64,000 nucleotides of DNA, taken from the NCBI GenBank assembly GCA_934343805.1, contig CAKRIN010000007.1, positions 1 through 64,000 of the forward strand. The letters are read 5' to 3'. How positions within the stretch are numbered: position 1 is the stretch's first letter; every line of letters starts with the position of its first letter. The position numbers and the translations under genes are program-made. This stretch comes from an uncultured Lachnospira sp. (GTDB lineage Bacteria; Bacillota; Clostridia; Lachnospirales; Lachnospiraceae). The notes beneath the pieces are model-generated. The model did no database searches. It saw only the letters and a program-made list of their open reading frames with translations, and was not told the DNA's origin. Shown here piece by piece: positions 1-7,418 of the stretch.

Positions 1-224
1 AGTACTATGTTACGGTTCTACAGAGAGAGGCATATATGGTGGAAGTGCCTTAGAATACGGATATGGGAAAACCACCTCCGAGCGGCCCTAATAAGGCACG
101 GTGATTCCGTTATAATCATAATGAGATGTTCTCCTGATTGAGAGAATAATAAGGGTGGAACCGCGGATTGAATATTCGCCCCTTATACAGTAAGCTGGAA
201 AGCCGCTGTATAAGGGGCTTTTTT
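1..224 (+). promoter_or_regulatory. T-box leader of thrS (5' end cut by window)
   Basis: This is a tRNA-sensing leader that lets thrS be transcribed when uncharged tRNA-Thr accumulates. The T-box core AGGGTGGAACCGCG lies at 152-165 and is followed at once by a strong terminator hairpin (179-224), the standard T-box expression platform. Upstream, the AGAGAGAGG segment near 23-31 and the following GGTGGAAGTGCC look like stem I. An ACC triplet at 71-73, followed by A, is a plausible threonine specifier codon. That assignment is inferred from position, not from a folded model. The 5' start of stem I is probably outside the window. Confidence 0.9.
179..224 (+). terminator. T-box-controlled terminator
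   Basis: The 12-bp arms CCCCTTATACAG (179-190) and CTGTATAAGGGG (206-217) are perfect complements around a 15-nt loop, followed by a run of six T. In the T-box mechanism, binding of uncharged tRNA stabilises the competing antiterminator, which uses the T-box bases just upstream. Confidence 0.9.
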
Positions 225-290
225 GCGAGAGTAACGCGTAAGCTCTGGAACATGAGCTACTCGCGAGCAGCGATGAGAATAATATCAAAA
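225..290 (+). repeat. GC-rich imperfect palindrome between T-box and thrS
   Basis: Between the terminator and the thrS ribosome binding site lies a short stretch much richer in G+C than its surroundings. It has GCGAG...CTCGC and AGCTC...GAGCT complementary pairs. It resembles in style, but is not identical to, the structured spacer at 21031-21182. It could be a degenerate copy of a dispersed palindromic element or a 5'-UTR hairpin. No function can be assigned. Confidence 0.3.
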
Positions 291-315
291 ATATTAACAC
301 AAAAGGAGATTTATC

Positions 316-2091
316 ATGGTTAATTTTAAAGAAGATGAAAGACTGAATACTCTTAATCATTCATGTGCACATGTTATGGCACAGGCAGTTAAGCATTTAT
401 ATCCACATGCTAAGTTCTGGGTTGGACCAGTAGTTAAAGAGGGATTCTATTATGATATAGACCTTGGAGATAATGTAATCAATGATGAAGCGATTGAAGC
501 TATTGAGAAAGAAATGAAGAAAATCTGCAAGGAAGGCAAGAAGATATACAGAAGAGAAGTTTCTAAGTCTGAAGCACTTGAGATGTTCAAGGATGACATG
601 TATAAGCTTGACCTTATAAGTGGACTTGAAGACGGCAACATTACAGTTTATGACCAGGGTGATTTTACAGACCTCTGTCGCGGACCTCATGTTGATAATA
701 CTAAGCTCTGCAAGAACTTCAAGCTTGTTAAATATTCTGGTGTATACTGGAAGGGCGATGCCAGCAATCATGTAATGCAGAGAATCTATGGTGTATGTTT
801 CCCAACAGCAGAGGAACTTGAAGAACATCTTAAGCTTCTTGAGGAGGCAAAGGAACGTGACCACAGAAAGATTGGCAAGGAAATGGAACTTTTCATGTCA
901 GATGATTTAATCGGTCGTGGACTTCCAATGTTCTTACCAAAGGGATATACAGTATGGCAGGAGCTTGAGAATTACATTAAGGACAAGGAAAGAAAGCTTG
1001 GATACCTTCATGTAATGACACCATGTGTAGGTACAGTTAATCTTTACAAGACATCAGGACACTGGGATCACTATAAGGAAAACATGTTCCCTGCTATGGA
1101 AGTAGAAGGCGAATCATTTGTATTAAGACCAATGAACTGTCCTCACCACATGATGATATATGCTAACAAGATGCATTCTTATAAGGACCTTCCAATAAGA
1201 ATCGGTGAGATTGCACATGACTTCAGATTTGAGGCAAGTGGAACATTAAAGGGTATTGAAAGAGGAAGACATTTCTGCCAGAATGATGCCCATCTTTTTG
1301 TGACACCTGAGCAGATTGAATCAGAATTTGCCAAGGTAGTAGACCTTATATTCGAGACATATAAGGATTTCAATATTACAGATTACCGCTGTGTTCTCTC
1401 ATTAAGAGATCCAGAAGATAAGGTTAAGTATCATGATGATGATGAAATGTGGAACAATGCTGAGAACGCATTAAGAAAGGTTCTTAATGATATCGGAATT
1501 GAGTATACAGAGGAAATCGGAGAGGCTGCATTCTACGGACCTAAGCTTGATGTAAATGTTAAGCCTGCTATTGGTAATGAATATACTTTATCAACATGCC
1601 AGCTTGATTTCTGTCTTCCATCTAAGTTCAACTTAACATACATTGATAAAGATGGACAGAGAAAGACACCTGTAGTTCTTCACAGAGCTATCCTTGGTTC
1701 TCTTGACAGATTCATGGCTTATATACTTGAGGAGACAAAGGGTAACCTTCCATTATGGCTTGCTCCTGTACAGGCTGTAATTCTTCCGGTTAAGAATGAA
1801 GATGAGGAGTTAAATGCTTATGCACATGGTCTCTATGATTATCTTGCAGATAATGGAATCAGAGTTGAGATTGACGAGAGAGCAGAAAAGCTTGGATACA
1901 GAGTAAGAGAAGCTCAGGTTAAGAAGATTCCTTATCTTATTGTACTTGGCAAGAATGAAGCAGCAGAAGGAACTGTAAGCTACAGACTCCACGGAGAGCA
2001 GAAGTCAACTACAGTATCTAAGGATGAATTTGTTGCAATGCTTAAAGATGAGATTGCTACTAAGAAGAATAACCCTGCTGCAGTTAAATAA
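316..2091 (+). CDS. thrS: Threonyl-tRNA synthetase, short form lacking the TGS domain
   Basis: Charges tRNA-Thr with threonine in the cytoplasm. The 591-aa protein starts directly in the editing domain, with the H15-x3-H19 pair and the C121-x3-H125 pair of its metal site. It lacks the ~60-residue N-terminal TGS domain of standard ThrRS (~640 aa). The class II catalytic core follows: RPMNCPHHMM supplies the zinc cysteine, the RFEASG...GRHFCQNDAH stretch is motif 2, and PVVLHRAILGSLDRF is motif 3. A C-terminal anticodon-binding domain ends the protein. The ATG at 316 has AAGGAG 8 nt upstream, so the missing TGS domain is not a start-site error. The T-box leader upstream supports the identity. 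An unusual point is GIERGRHF in motif 2, where most bacterial ThrRS have an arginine-rich LxRVRxF. Confidence 0.95.
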   Translation: MVNFKEDERLNTLNHSCAHVMAQAVKHLYPHAKFWVGPVVKEGFYYDIDLGDNVINDEAIEAIEKEMKKICKEGKKIYRREVSKSEALEMFKDDMYKLDLISGLEDGNITVYDQGDFTDLCRGPHVDNTKLCKNFKLVKYSGVYWKGDASNHVMQRIYGVCFPTAEELEEHLKLLEEAKERDHRKIGKEMELFMSDDLIGRGLPMFLPKGYTVWQELENYIKDKERKLGYLHVMTPCVGTVNLYKTSGHWDHYKENMFPAMEVEGESFVLRPMNCPHHMMIYANKMHSYKDLPIRIGEIAHDFRFEASGTLKGIERGRHFCQNDAHLFVTPEQIESEFAKVVDLIFETYKDFNITDYRCVLSLRDPEDKVKYHDDDEMWNNAENALRKVLNDIGIEYTEEIGEAAFYGPKLDVNVKPAIGNEYTLSTCQLDFCLPSKFNLTYIDKDGQRKTPVVLHRAILGSLDRFMAYILEETKGNLPLWLAPVQAVILPVKNEDEELNAYAHGLYDYLADNGIRVEIDERAEKLGYRVREAQVKKIPYLIVLGKNEAAEGTVSYRLHGEQKSTTVSKDEFVAMLKDEIATKKNNPAAVK

Positions 2092-2130
2092 TAAAAGTGC
2101 ATTTTAATAATGTGCTAAATATAGTGTTTG

Positions 2131-2176
2131 GAAAGCGTGGCAATATATAATCCTATTATACATTGTCACGCTTTTG
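2131..2176 (+). terminator. Terminator after thrS
   Basis: A 13-bp stem (AAAGCGTGGCAAT with ATTGTCACGCTTT, one G-U pair) encloses an 18-nt AT-rich loop and ends in TTTT. The T-run is short, so termination may be partial. It separates thrS from the helicase gene. Confidence 0.6.
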
Positions 2177-2206
2177 GATTTGTATGGAATGATAATAGGA
2201 AGATAA

Positions 2207-3835
2207 ATGGCTGGATATTACAATAAGAAGAAAAAAAAGAAATTTGTACCAAAAGATTTAGCAAGTCTTAAGGAACTTAAGATAAAGACTGCATTAATGG
2301 AGAGTATTCCTGAGGATATAACACAGTTATACCCGGAGGCCAGAAGTATAAAGAGACATTTTATTCTTCATATAGGTGAAACTAATACTGGGAAAACACA
2401 TGATGCACTTGAAGATTTTTATAATGCGGATTCAGGAATGTATCTTGCTCCCTTAAGACTTCTTGCGCTTGAAATTCAGGAAATGAGTATTGCAAGGAAT
2501 GTAAACTGCTCATTAACAACAGGTGAGGAGAGGGATATAAGGGAAGGAGCAACACATTTATCGTGTACAGTAGAGAAGATGGACATGAGCAGACATTTTG
2601 ATGTCTGTGTAATAGATGAAGCTCAGATGGTGTCAGACAAAGACAGGGGATGGGCATGGACAGAGGCTATACTTGGTGTCAATGCGGATGTCATACATAT
2701 ATGCATGTCACCTAATGCAATACATATAGTTAAAATGCTCATAAAAATGTGTGGGGATTCCTATATGGATATAAGGCACAAGCGTAATTCCAGACTTATA
2801 ATGGAGGACAACGATTTCATATTTCCTGATGATATACAGGATGGAGATGCACTGGTTGCATTTTCACGAAGAAAAGTACTTATGCTTGCAACACTGCTTA
2901 AGAAGGAAGGATACAAGGTAAGTGTTATATATGGCTCTCTTCCGTATAGTGTAAGAAAATCAGAGGTCGCAAGATTCTTAAGCGGAGAAAGCCGGATAGT
3001 TGTATGTACAGACGCAATTGGAATGGGGGTTAATCTCCCGATAAGGCGAGTAATATTTACTGAGTCAAGAAAGTTTGATGGAAAGACTAAAAGACCACTC
3101 AACATGGGCGAAGTTAAGCAGATTGCTGGAAGAGCAGGAAGAAAGGGCATGTATGATCAGGGATATGTCAATTCTATAGAAGAACGTGAGCAGATAGGCG
3201 GACTTTTACATGGAAAATATGAACAGATAACAAGCTGTGTTATACAGCCTCCTAGAAAAGTGCTTGATATGCCATACAGTTTGTCAGAGATATTTAAGAT
3301 ATGGTTAAAGACAATTGAGAAGAAATGTTTTTCGGTTGCAGATTTAAAGAACCGGATCAGACTGGCTGAATATATTGAGAAAAAACATGGTAAAAAGATA
3401 AATAAAGATTTAGAATACAGTCTTATTAACATACCATTTGATGAGAATAGTGAGAAGCTAAAGTATTTGTGGCAGGATCTGGTTGATATGACGGCAGATG
3501 GAGAGCCAGTAAGCAGAATGTGGTATTATGTGGATACAGATTCGGAAGATATAGAAACAATGAAGCTGGATGATCTTGAACAACTCTACAAAAAGCTGGA
3601 TCTGCTTAATTCATATTGCAATGCACTTAATATATCAGAGTATAATGAACGTATAAGAATGTTTAAGGAAGAGATATCTGAAAGGATAGTCAGCGAGCTC
3701 ACTAATGGGGAATTCTTTAACAGATGCAAGCGCTGTGGGAAAAGACTTGAATGGAACAGCAGATTTGGAATGTGTGATAAATGCTTTGAGATAAACAGAC
3801 TCGAAAGAATACGATATAGAAACAGAATATTATAG
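2207..3835 (+). CDS. SUV3-like superfamily 2 helicase
   Basis: An ATP-dependent nucleic-acid helicase resembling mitochondrial SUV3 RNA helicase, so probably cytoplasmic RNA unwinding (inferred). Visible motifs in order are a lysine-rich N-terminus (KKKKKK, residues 8-13), motif I GETNTGKT, motif II DEAQ in VIDEAQMV, TDAIGMGVNLP, and motif VI QIAGRAGRKG. The C-terminus carries a CxxC...CxxC zinc ribbon (CKRCGK...CDKC). Length is 542 aa. The start ATG follows AGGA. It stands alone between a terminator and the pflA promoter region. SUV3-like proteins occur sporadically in Clostridia and their bacterial role is not established. Confidence 0.8.
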   Translation: MAGYYNKKKKKKFVPKDLASLKELKIKTALMESIPEDITQLYPEARSIKRHFILHIGETNTGKTHDALEDFYNADSGMYLAPLRLLALEIQEMSIARNVNCSLTTGEERDIREGATHLSCTVEKMDMSRHFDVCVIDEAQMVSDKDRGWAWTEAILGVNADVIHICMSPNAIHIVKMLIKMCGDSYMDIRHKRNSRLIMEDNDFIFPDDIQDGDALVAFSRRKVLMLATLLKKEGYKVSVIYGSLPYSVRKSEVARFLSGESRIVVCTDAIGMGVNLPIRRVIFTESRKFDGKTKRPLNMGEVKQIAGRAGRKGMYDQGYVNSIEEREQIGGLLHGKYEQITSCVIQPPRKVLDMPYSLSEIFKIWLKTIEKKCFSVADLKNRIRLAEYIEKKHGKKINKDLEYSLINIPFDENSEKLKYLWQDLVDMTADGEPVSRMWYYVDTDSEDIETMKLDDLEQLYKKLDLLNSYCNALNISEYNERIRMFKEEISERIVSELTNGEFFNRCKRCGKRLEWNSRFGMCDKCFEINRLERIRYRNRIL

Positions 3836-3914
3836 ATTACATAAGAATCTGGATAGATGAGCGTGCAGTGTTCAATAATATATATGTAATAGAAAAGTCT
3901 ACATTTGCACATAT

Positions 3915-3967
3915 TTGTAAAATATCATATTTACAACTGACAATATATTGGGGATGTGATATATTAT
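3915..3967 (+). promoter_or_regulatory. Candidate pflA promoter with upstream inverted repeat
   Basis: A perfect 7-bp inverted repeat, TTGTAAA (3915-3921) and TTTACAA (3930-3936), is separated by 8 bp. It directly abuts a possible promoter with CTGACA at 3937-3942, a 17-bp spacer and TATATT at 3960-3965. The position suggests an operator for a redox or fermentation regulator. It does not match the usual 18-bp Rex site spacing, so no regulator is named. Confidence 0.45.
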
Positions 3968-4069
3968 AGACACCAAATATATGTCTTCATAAAATGTAGA
4001 TATATTTGGAGTAAATATAATAGTTTTTGCGATAATGCTATAATAAAGATAATAAAAGAGGAAAAGAAA

Positions 4070-4834
4070 ATGAGTGATAATATTAAAGGAAGAATACATC
4101 AGGTAGAGAGCTTTGGATCTGTTGATGGACCAGGGGTAAGATATATTGTTTTTCTTAAAGGATGTCATATGAGATGCAGATACTGCCATAATCCTGAGAC
4201 ATGGAAAGAAGAAGGCGGAACACTGGAGACAGCCCAGGAGGTATTTGATAAGGCATATCGTTACAGAAATTACTGGAAAAATGGTGGGGGCATCACTGTA
4301 AGTGGAGGAGAGGCACTTCTCCAAATTGAATTCGTGACAGAGCTTTTTGAAATTGCAAAAAAGAATGGTGTGCATACAACTCTTGATACATCTGGAAATC
4401 CATTTAGCATGGAACCGGAATATCTTGCTAAGTTTGATCGACTTATGGCTGTAACAGATTTGTTCCTTTTGGATATTAAAGAGATAGATGAAGAAAAGCA
4501 TAAAGATCTTACAGGATGGACTAACAAGAATATACTTGAACTTGCACAGTATCTGTCAGATAACAATAAGGATATGTGGATAAGACATGTACTGGTTCCG
4601 GGAGTAACTGATTCTAAGGAAGATTTAGAGAAGCTTTCAGATTATGTGGCAGGATTAAAGACTGTTCAGCGTTTTGAAGTTCTTCCATATCATACTCTTG
4701 GTGTATTTAAGTGGGAAGAATTAGGAGTGCCATATACACTTTCAGATGTAATGCCGCCAACAAAGGAAGAGATAGCAAGGGCTAATGAGATTTTGAAAAC
4801 AGCACAATATACAGGTTATCTTAATAATAAGTGA
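4070..4834 (+). CDS. pflA: Pyruvate formate-lyase-activating enzyme
   Basis: A radical SAM enzyme that installs the glycyl radical on pyruvate formate-lyase during anaerobic growth. The 254-aa protein carries GRIHQVESFGSVDGPGVR at its N-terminus, then the CHMRCRYC iron-sulfur motif (CX3CX2C) and the TVSGGEALLQ glycine-rich SAM motif. The start at 4070 is preferred over an upstream GTG at 3956 because AGAGGAAAAG lies just before it and because PFL-AE family members begin close to this point. No pfl structural gene lies in the window. Several glycyl-radical activases look alike, so another glycyl-radical partner is possible, but the sequence is a close match to PflA. Confidence 0.9.
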   Translation: MSDNIKGRIHQVESFGSVDGPGVRYIVFLKGCHMRCRYCHNPETWKEEGGTLETAQEVFDKAYRYRNYWKNGGGITVSGGEALLQIEFVTELFEIAKKNGVHTTLDTSGNPFSMEPEYLAKFDRLMAVTDLFLLDIKEIDEEKHKDLTGWTNKNILELAQYLSDNNKDMWIRHVLVPGVTDSKEDLEKLSDYVAGLKTVQRFEVLPYHTLGVFKWEELGVPYTLSDVMPPTKEEIARANEILKTAQYTGYLNNK

Positions 4835-4867
4835 TATCTGTAAGGCTTGGCTATATGGAGGATAGAA

Positions 4868-5692
4868 ATGATTGTTCGCAAAAGCAAAGTAACTGTACTG
4901 TGGATTGCAGTTATAATGGCTGCAGGACTGCTGGGAGGATGTGGTACTGCAGGTAAGAATGCTCAGGAATCGGAAACTAATAATAATGGTGATGTGCCTA
5001 CATTTTATTATGATGATACTGAGAGTACTTCAACAAAAGAGGAGACTAAAACCGAGGAAACGACAGAAGAGACAATACAAGAAACATCAGAAGAAACATC
5101 AGAAGAGATAACACAAGAAACGACAGAAGAGACAACGCAGGAGACTTCTGAAATGATATCGGAGGATAATCAGGTAGATGCTCAGCCTGATAATAAGCCT
5201 GAAGAAAGTGCAGAACAGACACAACAGCAGACTGCTCCAGTTGTTAATATCAATGATCAGAGTTCGCTTCTGGAAGCGGCCAAGAGAAACACTGTTAATT
5301 ATTCGCAGTATGCTAATGAAGTGTTAAATCTTGTTAATGCATATAGAGCAGCAGATGGAATACCGGCGCTTGTCCTTGATGAGAATTTATGTAATGCAGC
5401 TAATATGAGATCTATAGAGATGGATTATGGCAATTATTTTGAGCATGCAAGAAAAGATGGATCAAGTTGTTTCTCGGTACTTGGACAGTGTGGAATTACA
5501 TCATTCAGAATATGTGGAGAGAATATTGCAGCTGGGCAGAGGAGTCCGTCAGAAGTTGTTGAATCGTGGTATAATTCTCCAGGACATAAAGCTAATATGC
5601 TCAATGCTGAGTTTACAAAGATGGGACTTGGATATAGTAATAGCGGAAATGGCGAATATGGTACATATTGGACACAGCTGTTTTTTGGATAA
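4868..5692 (+). CDS. CAP/SCP-domain lipoprotein with Thr/Glu-rich linker
   Basis: A surface lipoprotein. An N-terminal hydrophobic segment ends in the lipobox LLGGC (Cys25 counted from the ATG at 4868). That start has GGAGG 6 nt upstream and is preferred over an in-frame ATG 21 nt earlier. After a disordered linker made of repeated TTEETxQETSEE-like units comes a CAP (cysteine-rich secretory protein/allergen-5/PR-1) domain. It has LVNAYRAADGIPAL, then HARKDGSS, then ENIAAGQ...VVESWYNSPGHKANML. In bacteria such domains are found in YkwD-like secreted proteins of unclear activity. The repetitive linker probably spans the cell wall. Confidence 0.85.
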   Translation: MIVRKSKVTVLWIAVIMAAGLLGGCGTAGKNAQESETNNNGDVPTFYYDDTESTSTKEETKTEETTEETIQETSEETSEEITQETTEETTQETSEMISEDNQVDAQPDNKPEESAEQTQQQTAPVVNINDQSSLLEAAKRNTVNYSQYANEVLNLVNAYRAADGIPALVLDENLCNAANMRSIEMDYGNYFEHARKDGSSCFSVLGQCGITSFRICGENIAAGQRSPSEVVESWYNSPGHKANMLNAEFTKMGLGYSNSGNGEYGTYWTQLFFG

Positions 5693-5707
5693 TAATTATT
5701 GCAATAA

Positions 5708-5747
5708 AGAACAGGGGCATATCTTAGATATGTCCCTGTTCTCATTT
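5708..5747. terminator. Bidirectional terminator between convergent genes
   Basis: A 16-bp stem with a 3-nt TTA loop (5708-5742; one G-U pair) lies between the CAP lipoprotein gene and the convergent DtxR-type gene. AT-rich tails flank both sides, though neither T-run is long. Confidence 0.65.
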
Positions 5748-5776
5748 AGAAAGAAAGGTATGAAAAGAAAGATTTC

Positions 5777-6139
5777 TTATGAAATAGCTTTCTTGATAGC
5801 TTCAAATGTTTCTTTACTTATGTCATGTTCAATTCGGCATGCATCTTCTTCGGCAACCTTAGGATCAACCCCGAGTCGTGTGAGCCATGAGGTTAAAAGC
5901 TGATGACGCTCGTAAATCATTTCGGCAATTTCTTTACCGGATTCGGTAAGGTATATGTAACCTTCTTTAGTTACGGTAATATGATTAGATTCTCTAAGAT
6001 TCTTCATTGCAATGCTTACGCTGGATTTCTTGAAGCCAAGCTCGTTGGCAACATCTATTGAACGGACAACAGGAAGCTGCTTGCTTAGCATTAATATTGA
6101 TTCCAGGTAATTTTCAGCTGATTCATGAATGACTGACAT
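5777..6139 (-). CDS. DtxR/MntR-family metal-dependent transcriptional regulator
   Basis: A 120-aa cytoplasmic DNA-binding protein with an N-terminal winged helix (residues ~5-65: SAENYLESILML, RSIDVANELGFKKSSVSIAMKNL, then a wing GYIYLTESGKEIA). A dimerisation/metal-binding helix follows, with the RHQLLTSWLTRLGV and ACRIEHDIS signature of DtxR/MntR proteins. It lacks the C-terminal SH3-like domain, as MntR does. It likely senses Fe2+ or Mn2+; which metal cannot be told. GGGGG precedes the start codon. A manganese riboswitch elsewhere in the window (53 kb) makes Mn2+ homeostasis one plausible theme, without direct linkage. Confidence 0.85.
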   Translation of the reverse strand: MSVIHESAENYLESILMLSKQLPVVRSIDVANELGFKKSSVSIAMKNLRESNHITVTKEGYIYLTESGKEIAEMIYERHQLLTSWLTRLGVDPKVAEEDACRIEHDISKETFEAIKKAIS

Positions 6140-6181
6140 AAAATATATCCCCCAATATTAACTACGATTATTTATATATAG

Positions 6182-6210
6182 ATTATAACATGTTGCGTGG
6201 GTTATTGCAA
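6182..6210 (-). promoter_or_regulatory. Promoter of the DtxR-type gene
   Basis: Reading the minus strand, TTGCAA (6210-6205) and TATAAT (6187-6182) are spaced by 17 bp, close to the sigma-A consensus, about 40 bp upstream of the start codon. The rest of the 6140-6359 gap is plain AT-rich sequence. A TATAAT at 6334-6339 may serve the downstream deaminase operon but has no clear -35 box. Confidence 0.6.
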
Positions 6211-6359
6211 ACAGCACAAATATTAATTAATAATAAAAATTATAATAAGACAGGCTAAAAATTGTATATACGTATTGGGAAATGTTGCAAATAAAGTTAA
6301 TGCAGTTTAAAATATAGAATAATTAATGTCAGATATAATATATGTAAGAGGGTGTTTTT

Positions 6360-7415
6360 TTGAATAGTAATATTGAATGGATAAAAGATCTGAACTGTCT
6401 GACAGATATACATGTACATCTTGATGGTTCACTTTCTTATGAAACAGTTAAATATCTTGCCAGACTTCAGAAAATAGATATTGATGATAATGGAGAGTTA
6501 AAGAATATCCTAAGTGTGGAATCGGACTGCAGGGATCTTAATGAATATCTGCAGAAGTTTGAATTTCCGTTGAAACTGCTTCAGACACAAGAAGCTATAA
6601 GGTATGCTGTAAGCGAACTTATAAGGGAACAGGAACAACAGGGAATAATATATAGTGAAATAAGATTTGCGCCACAGTTACACACACAGAAAGGACTGAC
6701 ACAGAAAGAAGTGGTAGAAGCTGCGTGTATGGGGATTGATGATTCTAGAAAATACTGGAGAATGTATTCGGATCATAATCTGATATTATGCTGCATGCGC
6801 GGAAAAGATAATGAGGCTCTTAATTATGAAACAGTTGATGTGGCAAAAAGATATGTGGGGAAAGGCAATGGAACTGTTGTTGCAGTAGATCTGGCTGGAG
6901 CAGAAGGACTGTATCCAACAAGTATGTTTTCGGGTATATTCAGAGAAATATATTTATCAGGAATACCGTTCACAATCCACGCAGGGGAAGCTGCTGGAGT
7001 GGAAAGCATGAAATATGCTATTGATTTTGGGGCAAAAAGAATAGGACATGGTATCAGATCAGTTGAGAGTGATGATATGGTTGAATATCTGGTTAAGAAT
7101 GATATATATCTGGAATTATGTCCGACAAGCAATCTTAATACAAAAATATATCAGAGAATAGAAGATTATCCGGTTACAGAGCTTATAGAAAGAGGGGTGA
7201 AAGTTACTGTTAATACGGATAATATGACTGTTTCTGATACGAATGAAGCAAAGGAAATGGCTTTGCTTGCTGATACATTTAATCTGGATAAAAGGAGTAT
7301 CAGACAGCTGGTTATGAACAGCATAGAGGCATCATTTACTGATGAATCAATTAAGAACCGCCTGAGAGCAATAGTAGAGATGGAGTTTGCACAGGTGATG
7401 GGAGTAAGAGGTTAG
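6360..7415 (+). CDS. add: Adenosine deaminase
   Basis: Hydrolyses adenosine (or a related nucleoside) to inosine plus ammonia; purine salvage in the cytoplasm. The 351-aa TIM-barrel amidohydrolase has the zinc-site HVHLDGS (His18, His20), HAGEAAG, GHGIRS, and the C-terminal metal/substrate motif as NTDNMTVS. Most ADAs have NTDD there, but the N variant occurs in Firmicutes. The start is TTG at 6360, with AGAGGGTG upstream and HxH falling at the expected distance. It is the first gene of a tight operon with the alarmone-synthetase-like protein (3-nt gap) and a receiver protein. Confidence 0.85.
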   Translation: MNSNIEWIKDLNCLTDIHVHLDGSLSYETVKYLARLQKIDIDDNGELKNILSVESDCRDLNEYLQKFEFPLKLLQTQEAIRYAVSELIREQEQQGIIYSEIRFAPQLHTQKGLTQKEVVEAACMGIDDSRKYWRMYSDHNLILCCMRGKDNEALNYETVDVAKRYVGKGNGTVVAVDLAGAEGLYPTSMFSGIFREIYLSGIPFTIHAGEAAGVESMKYAIDFGAKRIGHGIRSVESDDMVEYLVKNDIYLELCPTSNLNTKIYQRIEDYPVTELIERGVKVTVNTDNMTVSDTNEAKEMALLADTFNLDKRSIRQLVMNSIEASFTDESIKNRLRAIVEMEFAQVMGVRG

Positions 7416-7418
7416 AAT

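Noticed and set aside
397..864. 155-aa open frame on the minus strand inside thrS
   Set aside because: It is fully antisense to conserved ThrRS editing-domain sequence and has no coding features of its own.
5040..5240. Repeated Thr/Glu codons that could be mistaken for a tandem DNA repeat or array
   Set aside because: The units are imperfect and translate in frame as a Thr/Glu-rich wall-spanning linker. There are no spacer-repeat units as in CRISPR.
5427..5903. 158-aa frame overlapping the CAP lipoprotein end and the DtxR gene
   Set aside because: It is out of frame with the CAP domain and runs through the bidirectional terminator and antisense into the DtxR gene.
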